NCBI RefSeq assembly: GCF_003987185.1
Contig: NZ_PIPS01000002.1
Location: 124,001-188,000, forward strand
Direction: 5' to 3'
Length of the DNA: 64,000 nucleotides
Source: Idiomarina aquatica
GTDB taxonomy: Bacteria; Pseudomonadota; Gammaproteobacteria; Enterobacterales; Alteromonadaceae
The position numbers and the translations under genes are program-made. Numbering within the stretch: position 1 is the stretch's first letter; every line of letters begins with the position of its first letter. The notes beneath the pieces were generated by a model. That model was not told the origin of the DNA, did no database searches, and was given only the letters and a program-made list of their open reading frames with translations. Of the stretch, positions 19,980-27,905 are shown one piece after another.

Positions 19980-20324
19980 TTATGAGGAGATGGGAGGCCG
20001 GAACAGCGGAGATGATAGAGGGTTAGTGTAAAACTCAGTATACCCAGGACGTATTGTGCCCATTCGTGGTAACGCGAGAGTTTTTTCAGCCTTCATGGCA
20101 TATAAATGAAATGAACCATGGCAGTGACAGCAATGATGGCAGTCAAAGCTGATTTCGCCACTTTTAGGTAGGTTTCGCTTATCGATGTGCGATTCGTCAT
20201 GCTCAAAATTGAGGTGTTGCTCAGAAGATGACTGGTGAGATTGATGCACGTCAGCAACCGACTGACTGATTTGAGTCAGAACGGCAGCAATCACTAGTAA
20301 TAAAAATCCCAGTCTAAGCATCAT
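19980..20324 (-). CDS. small secreted His/Cys-rich protein at the head of the czc operon
   Basis: 114 residues. A hydrophobic signal segment (LRLGFLLLVIAAVLTQISQSVA) precedes His-rich stretches (DVHQSHQSSSEQHLNFEHDESHID) and a dense metal-site-like cluster FDCHHCCHCHGSFH. It ends in a Pro-rich SPLFRPPISS. Proteins of this layout recur in front of czcCBA operons; function is not established, and periplasmic zinc or cadmium binding is inferred from the ligands. Compare the Cys-rich protein at 4515-4883 next to the copper pump. Confidence 0.78.
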   Translation of the reverse strand: MMLRLGFLLLVIAAVLTQISQSVADVHQSHQSSSEQHLNFEHDESHIDKRNLPKSGEISFDCHHCCHCHGSFHLYAMKAEKTLALPRMGTIRPGYTEFYTNPLSSPLFRPPISS

Positions 20325-20451
20325 TACCTACGGTTTAAAAAGACGTCACTACGGTACATTAATTAAAAGTCGTTCTCAATCAAAGCTTGAACTTCCCATA
20401 ATTTAAAAGATATATCATCAAAAAGAGTGGTTCTGTTTTGATTACTACTAA

Positions 20452-20476
20452 GTTCCTAAAATAAGGAATTGGGAAC
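20452..20476. repeat. nested inverted repeats upstream of the recombinase gene
   Basis: GTTCC (20452-20456) pairs with GGAAC (20472-20476), and TTCCT (20453-20457) pairs with AGGAA (20464-20468), all within 25 bases and about 90 bases before the recombinase start. It could be a recombinase binding (att-like) site, an operator, or chance. The remainder of 20325-20565 is AT-rich and presumably holds divergent promoters. Confidence 0.4.
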
Positions 20477-20565
20477 AAGCAAACCCACTAAAAACGGGCT
20501 ATTTACCCCTTTATACCCTCTTAAGTACTCAAAATCACGTTTTACAGCAAAAAAGGAACTCGATC

Positions 20566-21126
20566 ATGGCCGAAGTACAAGCGGTTAAAGATCTGGATAC
20601 CGTGAAGCTGATTAGCTACCTTCTCAAACGAACTTATGGTCAGCAAATTGCGGACGTTTGGGATGTAGGCTTGAACCTGGCATTACGGATCTCGGATCTG
20701 CTATCCATCAAGTTTGAAAATATACACGATGAGCGTCTGACCTTGGTTGAGGGAAAGACGTCAAAACAAGCGACTATTAAATTGAACGACAAAGCACGGT
20801 CTATTATTGGTCGCATTAAAGAAGAGCATCCCGAGCATATCTACCTGTTTCAGTCTTACCGGAACCAATGGTCCAAAGGTTTGGACGAGGCCCCGATTAG
20901 CCGCCGTTACGTTTCGCGGGCGTTCGCGGCGATAGGGGAGGAGGTTGGCATTAAACTTGGAACTCATTCAATGAGAAAGACCCGAGGCTATCACCTTTAT
21001 AAGAACACAAACGACATCGCCAGGGTAATGAAGATGCTACGTCATAGCTCTGAGGCTGTGACGCTGCGTTATATTGGCATTACTCAGGAAGATGTTGACC
21101 GGGACTTTGCTGAATTAGAGCTATAG
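20566..21126 (+). CDS. catalytic-core-only tyrosine recombinase
   Basis: 186-residue site-specific recombinase consisting of the catalytic domain alone. The catalytic set appears complete: Arg41 (ALRISDLL), Lys67 (TSKQA), His134-x-x-Arg137 (HSMRKTRG), His160 (LRHSS) and nucleophile Tyr169 (RYIG). The N-terminal core-binding (SAM-like) domain of phage integrases is absent. FimB/FimE-type invertases are similarly short. It sits exactly where the metal-resistance block ends, so it may be an island-related integrase, but no att repeats were identified. A strong terminator starts inside its last codons. Confidence 0.85.
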   Translation: MAEVQAVKDLDTVKLISYLLKRTYGQQIADVWDVGLNLALRISDLLSIKFENIHDERLTLVEGKTSKQATIKLNDKARSIIGRIKEEHPEHIYLFQSYRNQWSKGLDEAPISRRYVSRAFAAIGEEVGIKLGTHSMRKTRGYHLYKNTNDIARVMKMLRHSSEAVTLRYIGITQEDVDRDFAELEL

Positions 21127-21148
21127 GGGCTGAGTGCCCCTATTTTTT
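21123..21148 (+). terminator. intrinsic terminator of the recombinase gene
   Basis: ATAGGGGC (21123-21130) pairs perfectly with GCCCCTAT (21136-21143) around a 5-base loop, followed by six T (21143-21148). The stem includes the stop codon region of the recombinase gene. Confidence 0.9.
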
Positions 21149-21248
21149 GTTTCGTATACCTAGAGTAACAACCAAGCGAAATTAAAACCTATATCACCTA
21201 ATGGCAGTTACGGCTGCAGTTAATTAACTGTCAATTAGGAGAACATTT

Positions 21249-21626
21249 ATGCCGAACGTAACGGTCGTATACACCAAGTCAGAGCTAGAGCGAGCTATCG
21301 AAAGGCAAGACAAAACGATAGCCGTAAAAAGCGCGTCGTTGGCTGATGACGTGAAAACATTGAAGTCAGCATCGTCTGGTGCTTTTGCGCTAGCTGTTGG
21401 CTCAGCTGGAGTCTTTGCCACCAACTTCTGGAATCCGCTGGGATGGGGCTCAGGTATTATCGGGACCTTATCTACTGGCTCACTGATCACCGCCATAGTG
21501 GCGATAGGGCTTAGCACAACGTTGCTGTTTGCTATTTACAATGACTATTCAATAAAAGGGCGAACGTCGATTCGACTGGCTGGTGGTAATAGCATCGATG
21601 CCGACCTGGTTATGGAGAGGGACTAG
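21249..21626 (+). CDS. small two-helix membrane protein, partner of a LytTR protein
   Basis: 125 residues, no family recognised. A charged N-terminal helix (SELERAIERQDKTIAVKSASLADDVKTLK) is followed by two hydrophobic segments (about 46-64 and 77-98) and a cytoplasmic-looking tail (YNDYSIKGRTSIRLAGGNSIDADLVMERD). AGGAG lies upstream of the ATG. The next gene, 2 bases after the stop, encodes a stand-alone LytTR DNA-binding protein, so the two are one operon. By analogy with LytTR regulatory systems of Gram-positives, the membrane protein may control the regulator. A decayed fragment similar to its 5' end occurs at 25043-25117. Confidence 0.75.
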   Translation: MPNVTVVYTKSELERAIERQDKTIAVKSASLADDVKTLKSASSGAFALAVGSAGVFATNFWNPLGWGSGIIGTLSTGSLITAIVAIGLSTTLLFAIYNDYSIKGRTSIRLAGGNSIDADLVMERD

Positions 21627-21628
21627 GT

Positions 21629-21970
21629 ATGGGGAGCATGAGACGAAACATTATTGCCGTTAAAACGCATCCTGGTGAGGTTCGTTTTGTCGCGGTTGCT
21701 TCTATCGAGCGTGTGGAAGCGTTTGGTAATTACGTGAAGATTTACTTCGGTAACGAACGAGTGCTCCATCGAGCAACGCTATCGGATATGGAAGAAATAC
21801 TGGATGAGAGATTCATTCGAATCCACCGAAGCCATATTGTAAAACGTGATCATTTGCGAAAGCTGCTATCAGAGCTAGGTCGATATCAAGAAGTTGAATT
21901 AGCTGACGAAACAGTGCTTCCGCTTGGCGGCAACTATAAGCGCCAGCTAATGATAGAGCTTGGGTTGTAA
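21629..21970 (+). CDS. stand-alone LytTR DNA-binding protein
   Basis: 113 residues that are essentially one LytTR domain (FVAVASIERVEAFGNYVKIYFGNERVLHRATLSDMEEILDERFIRIHRSHIVKRDHLRKL...ETVLPLGGNYKRQLM). There is no receiver domain, so activity is not set by direct phosphorylation and is probably controlled by the adjacent membrane protein. The start could be 21629 or the Met at 21638; both have purine-rich sites. It is the last gene of its unit and ends at a terminator shared with the opposing csrA. Confidence 0.9.
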   Translation: MGSMRRNIIAVKTHPGEVRFVAVASIERVEAFGNYVKIYFGNERVLHRATLSDMEEILDERFIRIHRSHIVKRDHLRKLLSELGRYQEVELADETVLPLGGNYKRQLMIELGL

Positions 21971-21977
21971 GGGATAG

Positions 21978-22010
21978 GCTCAGGGTGAAGTCACTCTGAG
22001 CTTATTTTTT
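21978..22010. terminator. bidirectional terminator between the LytTR gene and csrA
   Basis: GCTCAGGGTGA (21978-21988) pairs with TCACTCTGAGC (21991-22001) with one G-T pair, followed by a T-rich run to 22010. The stem includes the last codons of csrA on the opposite strand. Confidence 0.8.
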
Positions 22011-22171
22011 GTTTTGGGAGCCTGTGCGACCGCATCGTCTCGCATAACGACGATGTCTGCTGGTACATCGATACCAAGCTTTACCTGGCCATCTTTGACC
22101 CTACAAACAGTGACGGTTATGTCATGACCTATTGTTACCTTCTCGGATAAACGGCGGCTGAGAATAAGCAT
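21980..22171 (-). CDS. csrA: CsrA-family translational regulator
   Basis: 63-residue RNA-binding dimer that binds GGA motifs in mRNA leaders. The family core is clear (MLILSRRLSEKVTIGHDITVTVCRVKDGQVKLGIDVPADIVVMRDD), including the start LILxRR and the RNA-contacting VxMRD (usually VHRxE) region. The C-terminal tail differs from that of typical gammaproteobacterial CsrA, and the usual tRNA-Ser or alaS neighbours are absent, so this may be an additional, accessory copy. AAGGA precedes the ATG. Convergent with the LytTR gene. Confidence 0.88.
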   Translation of the reverse strand: MLILSRRLSEKVTIGHDITVTVCRVKDGQVKLGIDVPADIVVMRDDAVAQAPKTKNKLRVTSP

Positions 22172-22265
22172 ATTGAAATCCTTTTCAATGGTTGATTTCG
22201 AACTTATAGAGTAACCATATTTACGTATAAGCGTACTACAAGTCGAAAAATCGGATTTCTATTGA

Positions 22266-22289
22266 GTCCGCTGTTCGCTCAAAGCGGAC
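22266..22289. repeat. 7-bp-stem inverted repeat between csrA and the sensor kinase
   Basis: GTCCGCT (22266-22272) and AGCGGAC (22283-22289) flank a 10-base loop, in the 230-base divergent gap between csrA and the histidine kinase gene. No T-run follows, so it is more likely an operator or a leader hairpin than a terminator. Nothing else recognisable is in the gap. Confidence 0.35.
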
Positions 22290-22401
22290 GAACCCTAGCG
22301 ACAGTTCAACACGTTAATTCAACCATTCAGTCAGAAACACAGTGACACTCAGCTTCAGGGCTTTAATAATGTCTGCATAACCAAAAGCAGCGGACATACC
22401 G

Positions 22402-23409
22402 ATGCCAGAAATCACTAAAAAAGAACTGTTTATTGCATTACTCGGGTTAAGTTTTATCAGTGCCACGATTACCTTTCTCGACTGGTGGCAACGAGGGCAG
22501 GCAGGAACCAATGACGCTCTGTTAGCTGGGGCTGTTGCGATTGTCTTCCTATTTTGGGTACCTATTTCTTCGGCTGTATTCGCTATCAAAAGGCTCGGCA
22601 TCAACAATATTTTCTATGAGCTGCTTCTATGGTTTGGCTGCTTTTATATCGGCTATCGAATCTGGGGCTTTGCTCTAGCAGGCATTTATCCAGGTGTTGA
22701 ATTTGGTTGGCTTGACGTCTTTTTCATGTCAATTCCCTGGGCTATTGGAACGTATATTCTTTATCGTGCCTACAGAGCCTACAAAGCATTACAAACCGAA
22801 CGTTTGCTGCGCCAGCATGCTGAGTTGAATCAACTCAAGCACTCCTTGCATCCTCATTTCTTGTTTAACAGCCTTAATACGTTAACGGCTTTCATTACGT
22901 CGAATCCGAAAAAGGCAGAGCTGCTGACTCACGATTTAGCGTCCGTGTTGCGACATATCCTAGATACGAATAATGTCGATACCATCAGCCTCAAACATGA
23001 ATTAATGATCCTACAAAAGTGGCTGAATATAGAGCGTGCTAGGCTCGGTGATGATTTGAAAATCGATATAGACATTGATGAAGCAACTCTAGATGTGCAG
23101 ATTCCCCCGTTTTTGTTGCAACCAATACTGGAAAACTCAATTAAACATGCCACGCGGCTTCCAATTGAATTAACGTTAGCGTGTAGAGCTCGTGGCAGTG
23201 CTTTGCAGGTTATTATCCGCGACAATGGTCCCGGTTTTCCTGACACAGTTCTGGCTACTCAACTTGAAAACTTAAAGCATTCGGGACTCGGTTTGAGCAC
23301 GACAATCCGACGGATTGGTCTTATGCGCCATGCCAATATCCAGCTGTCGAATAACCCAGAGTCTAAGGGAGCGGTTGTCAACATCAGCTTGGAGTCCAAT
23401 CATGATTAA
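22402..23409 (+). CDS. LytS/YpdA-type sensor histidine kinase
   Basis: 335 residues. Four to five membrane helices occupy residues 8-125. A His_kinase domain follows with the phospho-acceptor motif HPHFLFNSLNTL (His152) and a HATPase region (LLQPILENSIKHAT, IRDNGPGFP, GLGLSTTIRRI). This kinase type pairs with LytTR response regulators, and one is encoded next, overlapping by 8 bases. No extracellular sensor domain is evident, so the signal may be sensed within the membrane. Confidence 0.9.
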   Translation: MPEITKKELFIALLGLSFISATITFLDWWQRGQAGTNDALLAGAVAIVFLFWVPISSAVFAIKRLGINNIFYELLLWFGCFYIGYRIWGFALAGIYPGVEFGWLDVFFMSIPWAIGTYILYRAYRAYKALQTERLLRQHAELNQLKHSLHPHFLFNSLNTLTAFITSNPKKAELLTHDLASVLRHILDTNNVDTISLKHELMILQKWLNIERARLGDDLKIDIDIDEATLDVQIPPFLLQPILENSIKHATRLPIELTLACRARGSALQVIIRDNGPGFPDTVLATQLENLKHSGLGLSTTIRRIGLMRHANIQLSNNPESKGAVVNISLESNHD

Positions 23410-24115
23410 TACCCTTTTTATCGTTGACGATGAATACGCAAGTAGACTGAAGCTGAATCAGCTTATAAGTGCATTACCCGAGTGGCGTATTGAAGCCAAG
23501 CTAAGGTCCGGAGAGGAGCTTTTTCAGCGTCTTTCAGAGTCACAACCCGATGTCATTTTACTCGATATTAATATGCCAGGACTGAATGGAATCGATGTGC
23601 TGTCGCAATTAAACCGGCAACACTGCAATAGCGAAGTTATCTTCACAACGGCACACAGCCGTTATGCCGTTGAAGCCTTCAACGGTGCCGCCGCTGATTA
23701 CGTTCTCAAACCGATTAGCCTACAACGACTTCAGCTCGCACTTGAACGAGTCGCTGAGCGGCTGCGACTAAAACGAGCCCAAACGCTGCCACAAACATTG
23801 ATTAGTCAGGTGGGGCAACGTATGAAAAACGTAGGAATTGAGGATATCGATGCCATTATTATCGACAACGGGACGCAAGTGGCCCATTGCGGTTCGCAGA
23901 CTTACCCTTTAGACAAGACATTAACTGAGCTGGAGCAACAACTGCCAGCACACTTTCTCCGTGTCCATCGTGGCGCAATCATTAATCGGCTTCGATTGAG
24001 CGAAGCCGAGCGCTGGCTTAATGGGCGCTTGCTCTTAAGATTTATTCACTCCGAGCTGGAAGTATTAACCAGCCGAAATGGCGCACGCCAACTAAAAAGG
24101 CACTTAAAGGTGTAG
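23402..24115 (+). CDS. LytR/AlgR-type response regulator
   Basis: 237 residues: a receiver domain (LFIVDDEYASRLKL, phospho-acceptor Asp55 in LLDINMPG, Lys in VLKPIS) and a C-terminal LytTR DNA-binding domain (LRVHRGAIINRLRLSEAERW...VLTSRNGARQLKRHL). The ATG at 23402 begins inside the kinase stop region, showing translational coupling. It probably controls nearby genes such as the exported hydrolases that follow, but no operator was identified. Confidence 0.92.
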   Translation: MINTLFIVDDEYASRLKLNQLISALPEWRIEAKLRSGEELFQRLSESQPDVILLDINMPGLNGIDVLSQLNRQHCNSEVIFTTAHSRYAVEAFNGAAADYVLKPISLQRLQLALERVAERLRLKRAQTLPQTLISQVGQRMKNVGIEDIDAIIIDNGTQVAHCGSQTYPLDKTLTELEQQLPAHFLRVHRGAIINRLRLSEAERWLNGRLLLRFIHSELEVLTSRNGARQLKRHLKV

Positions 24116-24144
24116 TGCTTAACCCTAAAAAATAAGGAAAAATA

Positions 24145-24993
24145 ATGAAAAAATTAATAACACCATTTTTACTGGTGGGGGCTCTTGCGTCCTGCGAAAA
24201 CGCACCAGCACCTGATTTATACACCAATTACATTAGCGACGGAGAAGCACACCCGTTAGTCATTTTGGTAGGAGGAAGTGACGGTGGTAATTACTTTGCC
24301 AATCCAAATATGAAGCCGTTGATGGATAGATATCACGATTATGGATTCTCTGTTGCATCAATGGGTTACTTTGATACGTTGGGAACGCCCGATAGCCCTA
24401 TTGAGCTGTCTTTAAACGAAATTGACGCGCGTATTAGGGCAATAACTGAAGACTCGAGCATTAAAGGTCAGTGTGTTGCACTTCTCGGTTTCTCAAAAGG
24501 TGCGGAATTATCTTTGTTGCTTGGCAGCCATTTTAATACGGTTAATCACATTGTTGCTGCATACCCGAGTCATGTTGTCTGGAATGCAGTGAAAACACCA
24601 ATGAGCTATTCAAGCTGGAGCATCGACGGACAGCCACTACCTTACATTGAGGCCCCTTTATTATCTTTTGACATGCTATCCGGAATTTTTACCGGTGAGT
24701 ACCGAAATGCCTTTACTGACGCTTTATCGGAAGCTTCCCCAAAAGAGTTAAACGATGCTGCAATTCCTGTCGAGAAGATTAAAGGCTCGGTTACGCTGGT
24801 CTCAGCAAGGCAAGACCAAATTTGGCCTTCATTCGAAATGGCTAATAAAATTGAACAAAGGTTGTCAGATAATAGCTATGAGAACCCCGTGCTGCATATC
24901 GATTTGGATGGAGACCATTACAGTTATAACAAAGAAACAATGGATACTGTCTTGACTCATCTAAAACGTGTCATGGGTTCGGAATGTAACTAA
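24145..24993 (+). CDS. lipoprotein alpha/beta hydrolase (BAAT/acyl-CoA thioesterase-like)
   Basis: 282 residues. A signal peptide with lipobox (LVGALASC, Cys16) indicates a membrane-anchored lipoprotein. The alpha/beta-hydrolase core has the glycine loop LVGGSDGG, nucleophile elbow GFSKG, acid SARQDQIWPS and the His in DGDHYSYN, arranged as in the BAAT C-terminal/dienelactone hydrolase group. The substrate is unknown; esterase or thioesterase activity on an envelope compound is inferred. AAGGA precedes the ATG. It follows the LytS/LytR system by 29 bases and ends before a hairpin. Confidence 0.82.
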   Translation: MKKLITPFLLVGALASCENAPAPDLYTNYISDGEAHPLVILVGGSDGGNYFANPNMKPLMDRYHDYGFSVASMGYFDTLGTPDSPIELSLNEIDARIRAITEDSSIKGQCVALLGFSKGAELSLLLGSHFNTVNHIVAAYPSHVVWNAVKTPMSYSSWSIDGQPLPYIEAPLLSFDMLSGIFTGEYRNAFTDALSEASPKELNDAAIPVEKIKGSVTLVSARQDQIWPSFEMANKIEQRLSDNSYENPVLHIDLDGDHYSYNKETMDTVLTHLKRVMGSECN

Positions 24994-24997
24994 GTAT

Positions 24998-25019
24998 AAG
25001 CCAGCGTGTTTGCTGGCTT
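24998..25019 (+). terminator. hairpin after the lipoprotein hydrolase gene
   Basis: AAGCCAGC (24998-25005) pairs with GCTGGCTT (25012-25019) around a 6-base loop, directly after the stop codon. The T-tract is poor, so termination may be partial. Confidence 0.5.
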
Positions 25020-25042
25020 GCACTGACTAAGAATAAATCCTA

Positions 25043-25117
25043 ATGGAACGGTTATCGAGTTTAAACCAGAACGAGCTATCGAAAGACCCGTCAATTGCTG
25101 ATAATGTATTTCATTAA
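25043..25117 (+). pseudogene. decayed fragment related to the 5' end of the 21249-21626 gene
   Basis: CGAGCTATCGAAAG (25072-25085) is identical to 21291-21304 inside the small membrane-protein gene. Around it, one frame gives EFKPERAIER (compare TKSELERAIER) and the next gives SIADNV (compare SLADDV), so frameshifts and a deletion are implied. The second frame can be read from an ATG at 25043 to a stop at 25117 (24 codons), which is unlikely to be functional. Confidence 0.45.
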
Positions 25118-25153
25118 CGGTCTACTTTTAATAGCAATCATAAGGACATGAAA

Positions 25154-26164
25154 ATGTTAAGAAAAACGTATCTTCTTGTTGTGGCTGCAGCCATCGGAAT
25201 ATTGACGTTTCCCCTGTCTTCGAACGCTCAGGATGAGGTTTCTTTACTAAAATCGGATACCTGCTTTACGGGGCCCTTTTCCAGTTATGAACGCTGGATG
25301 AATGTAATTTCCGGCGGAAGCCGTGAAAAAGCCGAGGACTTTGAAGAACGATTAACGAGAAATACCGCCTTTTACAAAAAGGAGCAGTTTGAAAATTATC
25401 GAGAAACGATAGATTGCCGCACCATGATCTACAAAGTCGACGATGCCATCGTCGACGGTTTTTATATTGCGCCATCAGATCAATCAGACTTACCGGTCGT
25501 AATTTATAATCGGGGTGGCAACGCAACTTATGGCGCTTGGATATTTGGGAATGTTTATCTGCGGCTGTTTGATATAGCAAAAGAGCATAATGTTGCGATT
25601 TTTGCGACGAATTACCGTGGTGTTTTTCCAACATTACCTGGTAACGATGAGTTTGGTGGTGAAGACGTTAAAGATGTGCTGGCGTTGCCTCAGTTGTTTA
25701 GCGAATTTCCCGCCGTAAATCCAGAGAAGGTTGCCGTATATGGAGAAAGTCGTGGTGGTATGCAATCACTATTGGCATTAAAGCAGGGCCTGCAAGCCGA
25801 TGCTGCGGTATTGTTTGCCGGACAATATGACTTTGTGGAAGCACTGAAACATCGACCGGAAATGGAAAAGGTGTATAGAGCCAGAATTCCGAATTATGAA
25901 GAGAACAAAGCAGAGGCGTTGAAAAAGCGGTCAGCAATCCACTGGGTTGGTGAAATTGATAAGGATATTCCGGTTTTGCTCATTCATGGCGAACAGGATC
26001 AGCGGGTTTTGGTTGATTCAAGTATCGCGTTGAATAAGGTTCTGGAAGCGGAGGGCTTTAAACATAAGCTTTCGGTTTATGAAGGTCTTGGTCATCAGTC
26101 AGCCCCCAAACGAAAGCAAATAGTCGCAGAAATGATCTCGTGGTTTAAACAACACTGGGACTGA
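25154..26164 (+). CDS. exported alpha/beta hydrolase of the prolyl-oligopeptidase (S9) type
   Basis: 336 residues. A signal peptide (TYLLVVAAAIGILTFPLSSNAQ) sends it to the periplasm. The C-terminal two thirds is a hydrolase domain: oxyanion region YNRGGNATYG, nucleophile elbow GESRGG, acid in LLIHGEQDQRV and His in GLGHQSAP. The seven-bladed propeller of true prolyl oligopeptidases is missing, so it resembles the short S9-like esterase/peptidase group. ATG 25154 is preferred over 25148 because AGGA then lies 7 rather than 1 base upstream. Substrate unknown. Confidence 0.82.
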   Translation: MLRKTYLLVVAAAIGILTFPLSSNAQDEVSLLKSDTCFTGPFSSYERWMNVISGGSREKAEDFEERLTRNTAFYKKEQFENYRETIDCRTMIYKVDDAIVDGFYIAPSDQSDLPVVIYNRGGNATYGAWIFGNVYLRLFDIAKEHNVAIFATNYRGVFPTLPGNDEFGGEDVKDVLALPQLFSEFPAVNPEKVAVYGESRGGMQSLLALKQGLQADAAVLFAGQYDFVEALKHRPEMEKVYRARIPNYEENKAEALKKRSAIHWVGEIDKDIPVLLIHGEQDQRVLVDSSIALNKVLEAEGFKHKLSVYEGLGHQSAPKRKQIVAEMISWFKQHWD

Positions 26165-26206
26165 TCCGTTAACAACGGCGAGGGTTGGCCGAGGTTGAAC
26201 CAAATC

Positions 26207-26245
26207 GGCGGGAGATGAATGATTTGTAAAAAATTCATCTCCGCC
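26207..26245. terminator. bidirectional hairpin between convergent hydrolase and sirtuin genes
   Basis: GGCGGGAGATGAAT and ATTCATCTCCGCC form a 13-bp stem with a single bulged G and an AT-rich loop. It lies in the gap between two convergent genes and probably terminates both. Confidence 0.6.
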
Positions 26246-26267
26246 AGGTGCTTATCGCATTACCTTG

Positions 26268-27068
26268 CTACACCAACACACGTTCAATATCGTCATCGAT
26301 TTTAACGGTGGCGATGTCGTCGGCGCGGGTTTTACCGCGGGTTAAAATGGCGAGAGGCTGATGGCATTCATTGGCCTGGCGGGCGAAGCGGTAACCGGAG
26401 AAAACCATTAATGACGAGCCAATAACCAATAAGCCACCGCTGTCCGTTAACGCTTGTTTCGCCGCCGCTACGCGGGTTTTGGGAACGGTATCGCCAAAAT
26501 AAACAACGTCTGGTTTTAAAATGCCTCCGCAATTCAGGCAATCAGCAATTTGGAATTTTGAAAAATCGGTTTCAATGTCCGCGTCACCGTCCGGTAGAGC
26601 CGTGGCGTCCATGTCGGCAAATTCGGGGTTAAGTGCCAGGCAGCGCTCATGCATATCAAGCCGCGGTGATTGTGCTCCGCAACTCATACACACCATATCA
26701 TTGGCATAACCGTGCAGATTGATAACGTCGGTAGCGCCGGCTTTTTGGTGTAAACCGTCGACATTTTGCGTAATGATGGTACCGATCAATCCTGCCTGTT
26801 GCATCTTAGCCAATGCCCGGTGAGACGCATTGGGCTGAGCATGAAAAAGCACTGGCCAGCCATGCAATGCACGCGCCCAGTAACGCTTGCGGAGCAATTC
26901 GTTGGTCATAAAGTCGCGGTGCTGTATGGGCGGCGAGCTTTTCCAGTTGCCATTGTGGTCACGGTAATCAGGGATGCCCGAAGCCGTGCTTATCCCGGCC
27001 CCGGTTAATACGGTTACCGGTTGATTTTGATGTAAGAAATCCAGCAGTTGTTGTTTGTTCGATATCAT
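26268..27068 (-). CDS. sirtuin (NAD-dependent protein deacylase)
   Basis: 266 residues removing acyl groups from protein lysines using NAD. Sir2 motifs in order: TGAGISTASGIPDYRDHNG, TQNVDGLHQKAG with the catalytic HG (NLHGYAND), a zinc module of two Cys pairs (CMSCG and CLNCGG), GILKPDVVYFGD and GSSLMVFSGYR. About 30 extra residues lie between the zinc Cys pairs. The Met at 27068 gives the standard start just before the NAD domain; an upstream in-frame start would overlap the divergent DUF1653 gene. It lies between convergent and divergent neighbours, so it is monocistronic. Confidence 0.93.
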   Translation of the reverse strand: MISNKQQLLDFLHQNQPVTVLTGAGISTASGIPDYRDHNGNWKSSPPIQHRDFMTNELLRKRYWARALHGWPVLFHAQPNASHRALAKMQQAGLIGTIITQNVDGLHQKAGATDVINLHGYANDMVCMSCGAQSPRLDMHERCLALNPEFADMDATALPDGDADIETDFSKFQIADCLNCGGILKPDVVYFGDTVPKTRVAAAKQALTDSGGLLVIGSSLMVFSGYRFARQANECHQPLAILTRGKTRADDIATVKIDDDIERVLV

Positions 27069-27146
27069 TGGTTTAAATAGCGATTTATCGTCAGAACGAA
27101 AGCCTATATGATCATGAAAAACAAAGGAACCGGATGCGCGAAAGAT

Positions 27147-27359
27147 ATGACAATAACAGCGGGTATTTACGAACATTATAAAGGCAACCGTTATCGGGTG
27201 ATTGATACGGTGACGCACAGCGAAACAGAAGAACTTCTGGTACTCTATCAACCCCTTTATGGTGAGCAGAAATTATGGGTTAGACCCTATGCGATGTTTA
27301 CTGAGTCAGTCACTATTGATGGACGCACGGTTGCGCGGTTTCGTTTTATCGGGGAGTAA
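27147..27359 (+). CDS. DUF1653 family protein
   Basis: 70 residues, the usual family length, matching the DUF1653 consensus (GIYEHYKGNRYRVIDTVTHSETEELLVLYQPLYGEQKLWVRPYAMFTESV). These are small cytosolic proteins of unknown function. An in-frame ATG at 27108 would add 13 residues not found in the family. It is immediately followed by a DUF1543 gene on the same strand. Confidence 0.85.
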   Translation: MTITAGIYEHYKGNRYRVIDTVTHSETEELLVLYQPLYGEQKLWVRPYAMFTESVTIDGRTVARFRFIGE

Positions 27360-27368
27360 TTGAGCGGC

Positions 27369-27887
27369 ATGCAAAAACTTTTTTTAACCTACATTGGTGG
27401 CACCGCTCCCGGCGCTAATATTGAATTGCACGATGTCCGTTTTGTTGTTGGCGAGAGCATGGAACAAACGTATCCGGCGATTCGCGCCGGCTGGTTTGGC
27501 ACCCAAAAAGGCCTTCACCTCGACAGTTACGTGCAGTTGCATCACGTTGATGGCTATCGCATTGAATTGTCGCAGGAGGCACCGCAGGATTCAGCCAAAA
27601 AGCTGTTTTTTGTTAATTTTGGCGGCTATTTCGACGGTAAGTTGGCGGAGTTTCATGATTTTACGTTAGTCGTTGCCGATTCGGCTCAGGCCGCAAAAGC
27701 GTTGGCTAAAGCGCAAGTGCTTAAGCGCGGGCTGGCGGGCGCCGAACAGGTTCATAAAGACGATTTAATCGCCGTTGATGACTGTCTGTGTGTGGATCTT
27801 ATTGACAACCATCACATTCACTTACATTACGATGGCCAGCAGCAAGCGCTCGTTCCCGACTGGAAGGGCTATCAGCCACTACCTTAA
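27369..27887 (+). CDS. DUF1543 family protein
   Basis: 172 residues with the conserved start KLFLTYIGGTAPGANIELHDVRFVVG. A second copy of the same motif (KLFFVNFGGYFDGKLAEFHDFTLVVADS) shows two tandem DUF1543 repeats. Function unknown. The ATG at 27369 is preferred to a TTG at 27360 because it begins exactly at the conserved region. It is probably transcribed with the preceding DUF1653 gene and the following arfB. Confidence 0.85.
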   Translation: MQKLFLTYIGGTAPGANIELHDVRFVVGESMEQTYPAIRAGWFGTQKGLHLDSYVQLHHVDGYRIELSQEAPQDSAKKLFFVNFGGYFDGKLAEFHDFTLVVADSAQAAKALAKAQVLKRGLAGAEQVHKDDLIAVDDCLCVDLIDNHHIHLHYDGQQQALVPDWKGYQPLP

Positions 27888-27905
27888 AAGAGGCTAGACG
27901 CGGAC

